DNA from: JBFHKO01 sp041595355
Lineage (GTDB): Bacteria; Pseudomonadota; Gammaproteobacteria; Enterobacterales; Aeromonadaceae
Assembly: GCA_041595355.1 (NCBI GenBank)
Contig: JBFHKO010000019.1
Coordinates: 1 to 20,450 of the forward strand
Direction of reading: 5' to 3'
DNA length: 20,450 nucleotides
Part shown: in pieces, positions 13,990 through 20,450 of the stretch
Numbering within the stretch: position 1 is the first letter of the stretch
Layout of the letters: every line of letters begins with the position of its first letter
Position numbers and translations under genes: made by a program
The notes under the pieces: model-generated
Seen by the model: the letters and a program-made list of their open reading frames with translations, nothing else
The model's database searches: none
Told to the model about the DNA's origin: nothing

Positions 13990-15489
13990 ATGAATAAAGA
14001 GATTTTATTGGTCGTCGACGCGGTATCCAACGAGAAAGCCGTTCCCCGCGAGAAAATTTTCCAGGCGCTGGAAACGGCCCTGGCCACTGCGACCAAGAAG
14101 AAATATGAAGGCGACATCGATGTGCGCGTCAGCATCGATCGCAAGACCGGCGAATTCGAAACTTTCCGTCGCTGGGAAGTGGTGGAGGCCGAAGGCGCAC
14201 TGGAAAACCCCTATCGCGAGATCACCCTGGAAGCCGCACAGTATGAAAATCCGGCTATCCAGCCGGGTGAATTCATCGAGGATCAGATTGAATCGGTCAC
14301 CTTCGATCGCATCACCACTCAGACCGCCAAGCAGGTCATAGTGCAGAAGGTGCGCGAGGCCGAGCGGGCCCAGGTGGTCGAGCAGTTCAAGGACCAGCAG
14401 GGTGAAATCATCACCGCTGTGGTGAAGAAGCTCAACCGTGACAATGTCATCATGGATCTCGGCAACAACGCCGAAGGCGTGATGTTCCGCGAAGACATGC
14501 TGCCGCGGGAATCTTTCCGTCCCGGAGACCGTATTCGCGGTTTGCTGGCGGAGGTGCGTCCCGAGGCGCGTGGCGCCCAGCTGTTTGTCAGCCGCTCGCA
14601 TCCGGACTTCCTGAAGGAGCTGTTCCGCATCGAAGTACCGGAGATCGGCGAAGAGATCATCGAGATCAAGGGCGCGGCCCGGGATCCGGGGTCACGCGCC
14701 AAGATCGCGGTCAAGACCAACGATCGCCGCATCGACCCCGTGGGGGCCTGCGTCGGCATGCGGGGTGCCCGGGTGCAGGCCGTCTCCAGCGAGCTGGCCG
14801 GTGAGCGCGTCGACATCGTGTTGTGGGATGACAATCCGGCCCAGTACGTCATGAATGCCATGGCGCCGGCGGATGTGGCCTCCATCATCGTCGATGAAGA
14901 CAACCACACCATGGATATCGCCGTGGTGGAGGGCAACCTGGCCCAGGCCATCGGCCGTAATGGCCAGAATGTGCGCCTGGCCTCCCAGCTCACCGGCTGG
15001 GTGCTGAACGTGATGACGGTCGCGGACATGCAGGCCAAGCACCAGGCCGAGAAGGATCGCATCCTCGGCCTGTTCACCGACGCGCTGGATATCGACGACG
15101 AGTTCGCCGAGCTGCTCATCGATGAGGGTTTCTCCACCCTGGAAGAGATCGCCTATGTGCCGGTCAGCGAGATGCAGGGCATCGAAGGGCTGGAAGATGA
15201 GATGGTCGAGGAGCTGCGCAACCGTGCCAAACAGGCGCTCAGCACCCGCGCCCTGGCCCAGGAAGAGTCGTTCGAAGGCGTCGAGCCGTCCGACGATCTG
15301 CTGTCGCTGTCCGGCGTCAGCCGTGAACTGGCGTACATGCTGGCGGCCCGCGGCATCGGCACCCTGGAAGAATTGGCCGAGCAGGGCATCGATGACCTGA
15401 CCGGTATTGAAGGCATGACTGAAGATAAGGCGGGCCAGCTGATCATGGCGGCACGTAATATCTGCTGGTTCGGTGAGCAGGCCGAGTAA
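13990..15489 (+). CDS. nusA: Transcription termination/antitermination factor NusA
   Basis: NusA binds RNA polymerase and modulates pausing, intrinsic termination, Rho action and rRNA antitermination. The protein has 499 residues, against 495 in E. coli. The N-terminal polymerase-binding domain (about 1-130) is followed by an S1 domain (about 135-200, with GEIITAVVKKLNRDNVIMDLG), two KH domains (about 200-345, with VGACVGMRGARVQAVSSEL and AIGRNGQNVRLASQL), and two acidic helix-hairpin repeats at about 360-425 and 435-495. It ends ARNICWFGEQAE. The ATG at 13990 has GAGG 9 bases upstream. It lies between rimP and infB, 14 and 16 bases from each. Confidence 0.98.
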   Translation: MNKEILLVVDAVSNEKAVPREKIFQALETALATATKKKYEGDIDVRVSIDRKTGEFETFRRWEVVEAEGALENPYREITLEAAQYENPAIQPGEFIEDQIESVTFDRITTQTAKQVIVQKVREAERAQVVEQFKDQQGEIITAVVKKLNRDNVIMDLGNNAEGVMFREDMLPRESFRPGDRIRGLLAEVRPEARGAQLFVSRSHPDFLKELFRIEVPEIGEEIIEIKGAARDPGSRAKIAVKTNDRRIDPVGACVGMRGARVQAVSSELAGERVDIVLWDDNPAQYVMNAMAPADVASIIVDEDNHTMDIAVVEGNLAQAIGRNGQNVRLASQLTGWVLNVMTVADMQAKHQAEKDRILGLFTDALDIDDEFAELLIDEGFSTLEEIAYVPVSEMQGIEGLEDEMVEELRNRAKQALSTRALAQEESFEGVEPSDDLLSLSGVSRELAYMLAARGIGTLEELAEQGIDDLTGIEGMTEDKAGQLIMAARNICWFGEQAE

Positions 15490-15505
15490 ACTGCGGAGGT
15501 AACGA

Positions 15506-18187
15506 ATGGCAGAAGTATCAATCAAGCAACTCGCCAACGACATTGACACACCGGTGGAGCGCCTGCTGCAGCAGTTTGGCGATGCCGGTATTGCCAAGAC
15601 CGATAATGACATGGTGAGTGAAGAGGAAAAGCAGGCGCTGTTGGGGCATCTGAAGAAGCAGCACGGTGGCGCAAGCGACACCGAGCCCAAGCGCATGACC
15701 CTGCAACGCAAAACCAAAAGTACCTTGAGTGTTCAGGGCGCGGGTGGTAAGAACAAATCCGTCCAGGTCGAGGTACGCAAGTCCAAGACCTACATTCGTC
15801 GCTCCGCAGTAGAGGATGCCCAGCGCCAGGAGGCCGAAGAACAGGCCCGTCTGGAAGCCGAACAGCAGGCTCAGCGTGAGGCAGAGGAACAGGCACAACG
15901 TGCGTTAGCGGCCAAAGCCGAGGCGGAAGCCAAGGCCAAAGCCAAGGCCGAGGCGGAAGCCAAGGCCCGGGCCGACGCTGATGAGAAGGCGCGCAAGGGC
16001 GCTGTGCAAACCAAGGCACAGACCCCGGCCCAGAAAAAGGCAGACGATATGGCCAAGCGAGAAGCAGAAGCATTGAAGCAACTCCAGGAGCAGGAAGCTC
16101 GCCGCAAGGCAGAGGAAGAGGCCCAGCGCCAGGCAGAAGAAGCGCGTCGGCTGGCCGAAGAGAATGGCAGCCGCTGGGCCGCCGAAGAGGCGGAGCGCCG
16201 GCGTGCCGAGGTCTCCACCGAGGAGTTGCCGGGGGCATCCACCTTCGTCAAGGAAGCCGAAGCCGAGCGCGAGCGCCAGGATGAGTCCCGTGGCCGTCGT
16301 CGCGGTGGCGTCAAGAAGAAGTCCCGCGAGGAAGAGCGCGCCGAGCGCAATGCCCGCCTGAAGAAGGGCAAGCGTGGCCGCATCAGCGCCCCGAGCTCCA
16401 TGCAGCATGGCTTCCAGAAGCCGGCGCAGCCGGTCACCCGCGACGTGGTGATTGGCGAGACCATCACCGTCAGCGAGCTGGCGCAGAAGATGGCCGTCAA
16501 GGGCGTGGAAGTTATCAAGGTGATGATGAAGATGGGCGCCATGGCGACCATCAACCAGGTGATCGATCAGGAAACCGCCCAGCTGGTGGCCGAGGAGATG
16601 GGCCACAAGGTGGTGCTGCGCCGCGAAAACGAGCTGGAAGAGGCCGTACTGCAGGATCGCGACTCCGAAGCCGAGGCCGAGTCCCGGGCTCCGGTGGTCA
16701 CCATCATGGGTCACGTCGATCATGGCAAGACCTCGCTGCTGGACTATATCCGTAAAGCCAAGGTGGCGGCCGGCGAGGCTGGTGGCATCACCCAGCACAT
16801 CGGTGCCTACCACGTCGAAACCGACACCGGCATGATCACCTTCCTGGATACCCCTGGTCACGCGGCCTTTACCGCCATGCGGGCACGGGGTGCCAAGGCG
16901 ACCGATATCGTGGTACTGGTGGTGGCCGCCGATGACGGCGTCATGCCGCAGACCATCGAAGCCATCCAGCATGCCAAGGCCGGCAACGTGCCGCTGGTGG
17001 TGGCGGTCAACAAGGTGGACAAGCCGTCTGCCGACCCGGACCGGGTCATGACCGAACTCACCCGTTATGGCGTGGTGCCGGAAGAGTGGGGCGGCGAGAA
17101 CCAGTTCGTCAAGGTCTCTGCCAAGAGCGGTGAAGGTATCGATGCGCTGCTGAATGCCATACTGGTGCAATCCGAAGTGCTGGAGCTCAAGGCTGCGCGT
17201 GATGCCATGGCCAGCGGCGTGGTGATCGAGTCCCGCCTGGACAAGGGGCGTGGTCCGGTGGCCACCGTACTGGTCCAGGACGGTACCCTGCGTCAGGGCG
17301 ACATCGTGCTGTGCGGCTTCGAGTATGGCCGTGTCCGCGCCATGCGTGATGAACTGGGTCGCGACGTCAAGGAAGCCGGTCCCTCCATTCCGGTGGAAGT
17401 GCTGGGTCTGTCCGGCGTGCCGGCGGCCGGTGATGAAGCGACAGTGGTGCGTGACGAGAAGAAGGCCCGTGAAGTGGCGCTCTATCGCCAGGGCAAGTTC
17501 CGCGACGTCAAGCTGGCACGCCAGCAGAAGGCCAAGCTGGAAAACATGTTCGCCGATCTCGCCGAGGGCGAAGTGGTCGAGCTGAACGTGGTGGTCAAGG
17601 CCGACGTACAGGGATCGGTGCAGGCGATTGTCGACTCGCTGGAGAAGCAGTCCACCGACGAGGTCAAGGTCAAGATCATCGGCTCCGGCGTGGGTGGCAT
17701 CACCGAGACCGACGCCACCCTGGCTGCGGCGTCCAATGCCATACTGCTGGGCTTCAACGTCCGGGCCGACGCCTCGGCGCGCCGGGTCATCGAAGCCGAG
17801 AGCATCGACCTGCGCTATTATTCCGTCATCTACGACCTGATCGACGAAGTGCGTCAGGCAATGACCGGCATGCTGTCGCCTGAGTACAAGCAGGAGATCA
17901 TCGGTCTGGCTCAGGTGCGTGACGTCTTCAAGTCACCCAAGTTTGGCGCCGTTGCCGGCTGTATGGTCACCGAAGGCGTGCTCAAGCGCAGCAACCGCAT
18001 CCGCGTCCTGCGGGACAACGTGGTGATTTACGAAGGCGAACTCGAGTCGCTGCGTCGCTTCAAGGACGATGTCCAGGAAGTGAAGAACGGCTACGAGTGT
18101 GGTGTGGCGGTGAAAAACTACAACGACGTACGCGTCGGCGACCAGATCGAAGTCTACGAGACCGTGGAAATCCAGCGGACTCTGTGA
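15506..18187 (+). CDS. infB: Translation initiation factor IF-2
   Basis: IF-2 is the GTPase that brings fMet-tRNA to the 30S subunit and promotes subunit joining. The protein has 893 residues, against 890 in E. coli. An N-terminal IF2N domain (about 1-52) is followed by a long charged Ala/Glu/Arg/Lys-rich helix (about 95-240), a basic stretch, and a second IF2N domain (near 312-350). The G domain has GHVDHGKT at 402-409, DTPGH, NKVD and a SAK motif. The C-terminal domains bind fMet-tRNA. GGAGG (15495-15499) is 6 bases before the ATG. A 30-base tandem repeat and a possible internal start lie in the helical part. The neighbouring initiator tRNA is its direct ligand. Confidence 0.98.
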   Translation: MAEVSIKQLANDIDTPVERLLQQFGDAGIAKTDNDMVSEEEKQALLGHLKKQHGGASDTEPKRMTLQRKTKSTLSVQGAGGKNKSVQVEVRKSKTYIRRSAVEDAQRQEAEEQARLEAEQQAQREAEEQAQRALAAKAEAEAKAKAKAEAEAKARADADEKARKGAVQTKAQTPAQKKADDMAKREAEALKQLQEQEARRKAEEEAQRQAEEARRLAEENGSRWAAEEAERRRAEVSTEELPGASTFVKEAEAERERQDESRGRRRGGVKKKSREEERAERNARLKKGKRGRISAPSSMQHGFQKPAQPVTRDVVIGETITVSELAQKMAVKGVEVIKVMMKMGAMATINQVIDQETAQLVAEEMGHKVVLRRENELEEAVLQDRDSEAEAESRAPVVTIMGHVDHGKTSLLDYIRKAKVAAGEAGGITQHIGAYHVETDTGMITFLDTPGHAAFTAMRARGAKATDIVVLVVAADDGVMPQTIEAIQHAKAGNVPLVVAVNKVDKPSADPDRVMTELTRYGVVPEEWGGENQFVKVSAKSGEGIDALLNAILVQSEVLELKAARDAMASGVVIESRLDKGRGPVATVLVQDGTLRQGDIVLCGFEYGRVRAMRDELGRDVKEAGPSIPVEVLGLSGVPAAGDEATVVRDEKKAREVALYRQGKFRDVKLARQQKAKLENMFADLAEGEVVELNVVVKADVQGSVQAIVDSLEKQSTDEVKVKIIGSGVGGITETDATLAAASNAILLGFNVRADASARRVIEAESIDLRYYSVIYDLIDEVRQAMTGMLSPEYKQEIIGLAQVRDVFKSPKFGAVAGCMVTEGVLKRSNRIRVLRDNVVIYEGELESLRRFKDDVQEVKNGYECGVAVKNYNDVRVGDQIEVYETVEIQRTL
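15911..15970 (+). repeat. 30-base imperfect tandem repeat in infB
   Basis: Two adjacent 30-base units (15911-15940 and 15941-15970) differ at 4 positions, three of them the last codon. Each encodes AKAEAEAKA-type sequence in the charged N-terminal helix of IF-2. The repeat keeps the frame and adds about 10 residues. This linker is known to vary in length between species. Confidence 0.8.
16037..16051 (+). promoter_or_regulatory. Possible internal ribosome-binding site and start for a short IF-2 form
   Basis: AAGG (16037-16040) lies 8 bases before an in-frame ATG at 16049 (codon 182, in KKADDMAKREAE). This Met follows Asp-Asp, like the DDM at codon 165 of E. coli IF-2, where the shortest isoform starts. 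Initiation here would give a 712-residue form. The position is seen; its use is inferred by analogy. Confidence 0.5.
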
Positions 18188-18201
18188 TCCGGTATGTCAT
18201 G

Positions 18202-18222
18202 GGGGGCCTCGGCCCCCTTTTT
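18202..18222 (+). terminator. Intra-operon terminator between infB and rbfA
   Basis: GGGGGC (18202-18207) and GCCCCC (18212-18217) form a 6-bp GC stem with loop CTCG, followed by five Ts. It lies 14 bases after the infB stop and 17 bases before the rbfA start. Since rbfA follows at once and no promoter is seen, it probably attenuates rather than fully stops transcription. Confidence 0.8.
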
Positions 18223-18239
18223 CACTCAGGAATCAGTGA

Positions 18240-18641
18240 ATGAGCAAAGAATTCAGCCGCTCCCGACGAGTGGCGCAGCAGATGCAGCGCGAAGTCGCCG
18301 TCATCCTGCAACGGGAAGTCAAAGATCCCCGTGTCGGCATGGTGACCGTCTCCGATGTGGAAATGTCCCGGGATCTGCAACATGCCAAGATCTTCGTGAC
18401 CTTCCTCAACATCGAGGACGAGCAGATCGCCACCGGTATCAAGGCGTTGAACGATGCCTCCGGCTACATACGCATCCTGTTGGGCAAGGCGATGCAACTG
18501 CGGGTTGTCCCCGAGTTGCGCTTTGCCTACGATAAGACCCTGGTGGAGGGCATGCGCATCTCCAATCTGGTTTCCAACACCGTTCGCGACGATCAGCGCC
18601 GCCATGTGGCCGACGATCAGAGCGAGGAGGCTAAAGACTAA
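18240..18641 (+). CDS. rbfA: 30S ribosome-binding factor RbfA
   Basis: RbfA binds the 30S subunit near 16S helix 1 and the 3' end during late maturation and is needed for growth in the cold in E. coli. The protein has 133 residues, exactly the E. coli length. It is a small KH-type protein starting MSKEFSRSRRVAQQMQREVAVILQ and containing VKDPRVGMVTVSDVEMSRDL, KALNDASGYIRILLGKAM and VPELRFAYDKTLVEGMRISNLV. The ATG at 18240 has AGGA (18228-18231) 8 bases upstream. The stop is 2 bases before truB, so the two are tightly coupled. Confidence 0.98.
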   Translation: MSKEFSRSRRVAQQMQREVAVILQREVKDPRVGMVTVSDVEMSRDLQHAKIFVTFLNIEDEQIATGIKALNDASGYIRILLGKAMQLRVVPELRFAYDKTLVEGMRISNLVSNTVRDDQRRHVADDQSEEAKD

Positions 18642-18643
18642 AG

Positions 18644-19615
18644 ATGTCTCGACGACGTCGCTTCAAGGGCCGTGATGTGCACGGCATCCTGCTGCTGGAC
18701 AAGCCCAGCGGCATTACCTCCAATGACGCCCTGCAGCAGGTCAAGCGGATCTACAATGCCGCCAAGGCCGGCCACACCGGCGCACTGGATCCCCTGGCCA
18801 CCGGCATGTTGCCCATCTGCCTGGGGGAGGCTACCAAGTTCTCCCAGTTCCTGCTGGATGCCGACAAGCGCTATCAGGTGACGGCGCAGCTTGGTGTGCG
18901 TACCGACACCAGCGATTCGGAAGGTCAGGTCATCAGCACCCGGCCGGTGTCGGTCAGCGAGGCCCAGCTGCTGGCGGCACTGGATGGCTTCCGTGGTCCC
19001 CAGCTGCAGGTGCCCTCCATGTACTCCGCGCTCAAGCATCAGGGTCGCCCCCTGTACGAGTACGCGCGGGAAGGCATAGAGGTGCCGCGGGAGGCGCGCC
19101 CCATCACCATCTATGAACTCAACCTGATTGAGTTCAGCGGTGACCGGCTGATGCTGGATGTACACTGCTCCAAGGGCACCTATATCCGCAGCCTGATCGA
19201 TGATCTGGGCGAAAAGCTCGGCTGCGGCGCCCATGTCACCCAGCTGCATCGCAGTCAGGTGGCCCAGTACCCGGCGGATCGCATGCTGACGCTGGAGCAG
19301 CTGCAGCAGCTGTTCGAGCAGTGCAAGCAGGAGGGGCAGCCGCCCCGCGAGCAACTCGATCCTCTGTTGCTGCCCATGGATACGGCGGTCTTCTCGCTGC
19401 CCGAGGTGCGGATGTCGGCCATCGTGGCCAGCTACGTCAACCAGGGGCAGGCGGTACAGGTGCCTCAGGCGCCGCTGCAGGGCATGGTGCGCATGATGGT
19501 GAGCGAGACCAATGAGTTCATCGGCGTTGGCGAGATCGATGCCGATGGTCGCGTGGCCCCGCGGCGCCTGGTGCGTCTGCACAGCGAGCTGCAGGCCGAC
19601 GAGCCGGCCGAATGA
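18644..19615 (+). CDS. truB: tRNA pseudouridine(55) synthase TruB
   Basis: TruB isomerises U55 in the T-loop of most tRNAs to pseudouridine and also acts as a tRNA chaperone. The protein has 323 residues, against 314 in E. coli. The catalytic Asp49 lies in GHTGALDPLATGMLPICLGEATK. Other family motifs are GILLLDKPSGITSNDAL near the N-terminus, PSMYSALKHQGRPLYEYAREG, and CSKGTYIRSLIDDLGEKLGCGAH. The C-terminal PUA-like part is slightly longer than in E. coli. The start at 18644 is 2 bases after rbfA, with AGGAGG at 18625-18630, a somewhat long spacing that suggests coupling. Confidence 0.98.
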   Translation: MSRRRRFKGRDVHGILLLDKPSGITSNDALQQVKRIYNAAKAGHTGALDPLATGMLPICLGEATKFSQFLLDADKRYQVTAQLGVRTDTSDSEGQVISTRPVSVSEAQLLAALDGFRGPQLQVPSMYSALKHQGRPLYEYAREGIEVPREARPITIYELNLIEFSGDRLMLDVHCSKGTYIRSLIDDLGEKLGCGAHVTQLHRSQVAQYPADRMLTLEQLQQLFEQCKQEGQPPREQLDPLLLPMDTAVFSLPEVRMSAIVASYVNQGQAVQVPQAPLQGMVRMMVSETNEFIGVGEIDADGRVAPRRLVRLHSELQADEPAE

Positions 19616-19627
19616 ACGCGGGCGCTA

Positions 19628-19655
19628 TTGCCAGAGCCCATGGCTATGGTAGAAT
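19628..19655 (+). promoter_or_regulatory. Sigma-70 promoter of rpsO
   Basis: TTGCCA (19628-19633), a 16-bp spacer and TAGAAT (19650-19655). Upstream TG at 19647-19648 makes an extended -10. It begins 12 bases after the truB stop. The predicted start near 19662 gives an rpsO leader of about 58 bases. In E. coli rpsO also has its own promoter here. Confidence 0.82.
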
Positions 19656-19666
19656 GCGCCCCCCAC

Positions 19667-19729
19667 CCCCGGCTGAATTAGTGATCGGCCGGGGATAATC
19701 CCATAGTTTGGAGAGACACATGTCACTAA
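19667..19729 (+). promoter_or_regulatory. Predicted S15 autoregulatory pseudoknot in the rpsO leader
   Basis: CCCCGGC (19667-19673) and GCCGGGG (19688-19694) form a 7-bp hairpin with a 14-base loop. Within the loop TTAGTGA (19678-19684) is exactly complementary to TCACTAA (19723-19729), the codons right after the rpsO ATG, giving a 7-bp second stem. The ribosome-binding site and start codon would lie between the two stems. E. coli S15 represses its own mRNA through a leader pseudoknot that traps the 30S subunit. The pairing is seen; the function is inferred. Confidence 0.65.
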
Positions 19730-19989
19730 ATGCTGAAATCAAGGCCCAAATCGTTGCTGAGCATGCTCGCGGTACCAATGACACCGGTTCACCGGAAGTC
19801 CAGGTTGCCCTGCTGACCGCCCAGATCAACCACCTGCAAGGTCACTTTGCTGCCCACAGCAAGGACCATCACGGTCGTCGCGGCCTGCTGCGCATGGTGT
19901 CCCAGCGTCGCAAGCTGCTGGACTACCTGAAGGGCAAGGACGTCAGCCGCTACCAGTCCCTGATCCAGAAGCTGGGTCTGCGTCGCTAA
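19720..19989 (+). CDS. rpsO: 30S ribosomal protein S15
   Basis: S15 is a primary binder of 16S rRNA at the helix 20-21-22 junction and organises the central domain of the 30S subunit. It also represses its own translation in E. coli. The protein has 89 residues including Met, the universal size, starting MSLNAEIKAQIVAEH. Signatures are DTGSPEVQVALLTAQINHLQGHF, KDHHGRRGLLRMVSQRRKLLDYLK and the terminus LIQKLGLRR. The ATG at 19720 has GGAG at 19710-19713. An upstream in-frame TTG at 19708 would overlap that ribosome-binding site. It has its own promoter and a structured leader, and ends at a strong terminator before pnp. Confidence 0.98.
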   Translation: MSLNAEIKAQIVAEHARGTNDTGSPEVQVALLTAQINHLQGHFAAHSKDHHGRRGLLRMVSQRRKLLDYLKGKDVSRYQSLIQKLGLRR

Positions 19990-19996
19990 GCGTCGC

Positions 19997-20012
19997 CACA
20001 CCGGTTGGTGTG
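19997..20012 (+). other. Small perfect hairpin just after rpsO
   Basis: CACACC (19997-20002) and GGTGTG (20007-20012) pair perfectly across the loop GGTT. It starts 8 bases after the rpsO stop and lacks a T-run. It lies upstream of the true terminator and may help protect or process the mRNA end. Confidence 0.45.
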
Positions 20013-20023
20013 TTGCAAAGAAG

Positions 20024-20047
20024 AGGAGGCCGCTGGCCTCCTTTTTT
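20024..20047 (+). terminator. Rho-independent terminator after rpsO
   Basis: AGGAGGCC (20024-20031) pairs with GGCCTCCT (20035-20042) across a 3-base loop, followed by six Ts (20042-20047). It matches the position of the rpsO terminator in E. coli, which is partly read through into pnp. Confidence 0.92.
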
Positions 20048-20051
20048 GTTG

Positions 20052-20106
20052 TCCGCCGGTGGCCCAAGGCGGCGGAAAAGCTGTGCGGCAGGCGCCATTC
20101 TGGCGC
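20052..20106 (+). other. Two hairpins between rpsO terminator and pnp promoter
   Basis: TCCGCCG (20052-20058) pairs with CGGCGGA (20070-20076), and GCGCCA (20092-20097) pairs with TGGCGC (20101-20106) with loop TTC. Both lie upstream of the pnp -10 box, so they would appear only on read-through transcripts. They could be processing sites, by analogy with the RNase III sites in the E. coli rpsO-pnp region, although each is short for RNase III. Confidence 0.4.
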
Positions 20107-20138
20107 TTCGGACTGCTTACCTTTGCGGGCCGATCGGC

Positions 20139-20144
20139 TATAAT
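20139..20144 (+). promoter_or_regulatory. -10 box of pnp promoter
   Basis: A perfect TATAAT (20139-20144) lies 43 bases before the pnp start. The -35 region (CTTACC at 20116-20121, 17-bp spacer) is weak, matching consensus at 3 of 6 positions. Transcription would start near 20151, giving a leader of about 37 bases. Confidence 0.65.
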
Positions 20145-20187
20145 CGGGCGCGCAAACAAAGGCGAATAATTTATTAAGGAAATTCAC

Positions 20188-20450
20188 GTGAATCCTATTG
20201 TAAAAACCTTCCAGTACGGCCAGCACACCGTCACCCTTGAAACCGGTGTGATGGCGCGCCAGGCTTCCGGTGCCGTCATGGCCAGCATCGATGACACGGC
20301 CGTATTCGTGGCTGTCGTAGGCAAGAAAGAGGCCATCGAAGGCCGAGACTTCTTTCCCCTGACCGTAAACTATCAGGAGCGTACCTACGCGGCAGGCCGT
20401 ATCCCCGGCGGGTTTTTCAAACGTGAAGGTCGTCCCAGCGAAACCGAGAC
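20188..20450 (+). CDS. pnp: Polynucleotide phosphorylase PNPase (5' part, cut by window edge)
   Basis: PNPase is a trimeric 3'-to-5' exoribonuclease that uses phosphate to degrade RNA and is a core part of the degradosome in many gammaproteobacteria. Only the first 87 codons are in the window; the family is about 710 residues. The sequence MNPIVKTFQYGQHTVTLETG and later FFPLTVNYQERTYAAGRIPGG plus REGRPSETET are diagnostic of the first RNase PH domain. The start is the GTG at 20188, with AAGGA (20176-20180) 7 bases upstream. It follows rpsO, as in E. coli, with its own -10 box. Confidence 0.96.
   Translation, partial: MNPIVKTFQYGQHTVTLETGVMARQASGAVMASIDDTAVFVAVVGKKEAIEGRDFFPLTVNYQERTYAAGRIPGGFFKREGRPSETE

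Noticed and set aside
15905..17170. A 421-codon minus-strand open frame opposite infB, with a hydrophobic Leu/Gly/Phe-rich tail
   Set aside because: The apparent membrane-like tail is the antisense of the Ala/Glu/Lys repeat in IF-2 and not a real membrane protein.

Overview
This window is a run of conserved housekeeping genes from a gammaproteobacterium with fairly high GC. Nearly every product aligns along its full length with its Escherichia coli counterpart as I remember it. The gene order joins two blocks that are separate in E. coli: recN-nadK-grpE-dnaK-dnaJ, and greA-yhbY-rlmE-ftsH-folP-glmM-secG-tRNA-Leu-tRNA-fMet-rimP-nusA-infB-rbfA-truB-rpsO-pnp. An Aeromonadales-like genome (Oceanimonas, Zobellella or Aeromonas relatives) would fit, but the genus is an inference. 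There is no phage, insertion sequence, CRISPR array, resistance gene or toxin-antitoxin pair.

Region 1 (1-2646, mostly minus strand) holds recN, cut by the left window edge, and nadK. Between them sit two almost identical tandem LexA (SOS) boxes. Region 2 (2584-6620) is the DnaK chaperone machine: grpE, dnaK and dnaJ. grpE has one sigma-32 heat-shock promoter. dnaK has its own two tandem sigma-32 promoters, placed after a terminator that closes grpE. Region 3 (6621-8311) has greA behind a leader terminator (GraL-like), then yhbY on the minus strand, then rlmE. Region 4 (7609-10374) is the rlmE-ftsH heat-shock operon, led by another sigma-32 promoter and ended by a strong terminator.

Region 5 (10395-13343) carries folP and glmM (4-base overlap), secG, tRNA-Leu(GAG) and the initiator tRNA. 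Region 6 (13403-20450) is the nusA-infB translation and transcription operon: rimP, nusA, infB, rbfA, truB, rpsO and the start of pnp. It contains internal hairpins and terminators, an rpsO promoter, a predicted S15 autoregulatory pseudoknot and a pnp promoter.

Functionally the window joins proteostasis (DnaK, DnaJ, GrpE, FtsH, RlmE), ribosome assembly (YhbY, RlmE, RimP, RbfA, S15, TruB), translation initiation (IF2, initiator tRNA), transcription elongation (GreA, NusA), RNA decay (PNPase), and isolated functions in DNA repair (RecN), NADP synthesis (NadK), folate (FolP), cell-wall precursor (GlmM) and secretion (SecG). I found no undescribed system. The most informative signals are regulatory: the paired SOS boxes, the four sigma-32 promoters, the greA leader terminator and the rpsO pseudoknot. 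No gap between genes exceeds about 200 bases.
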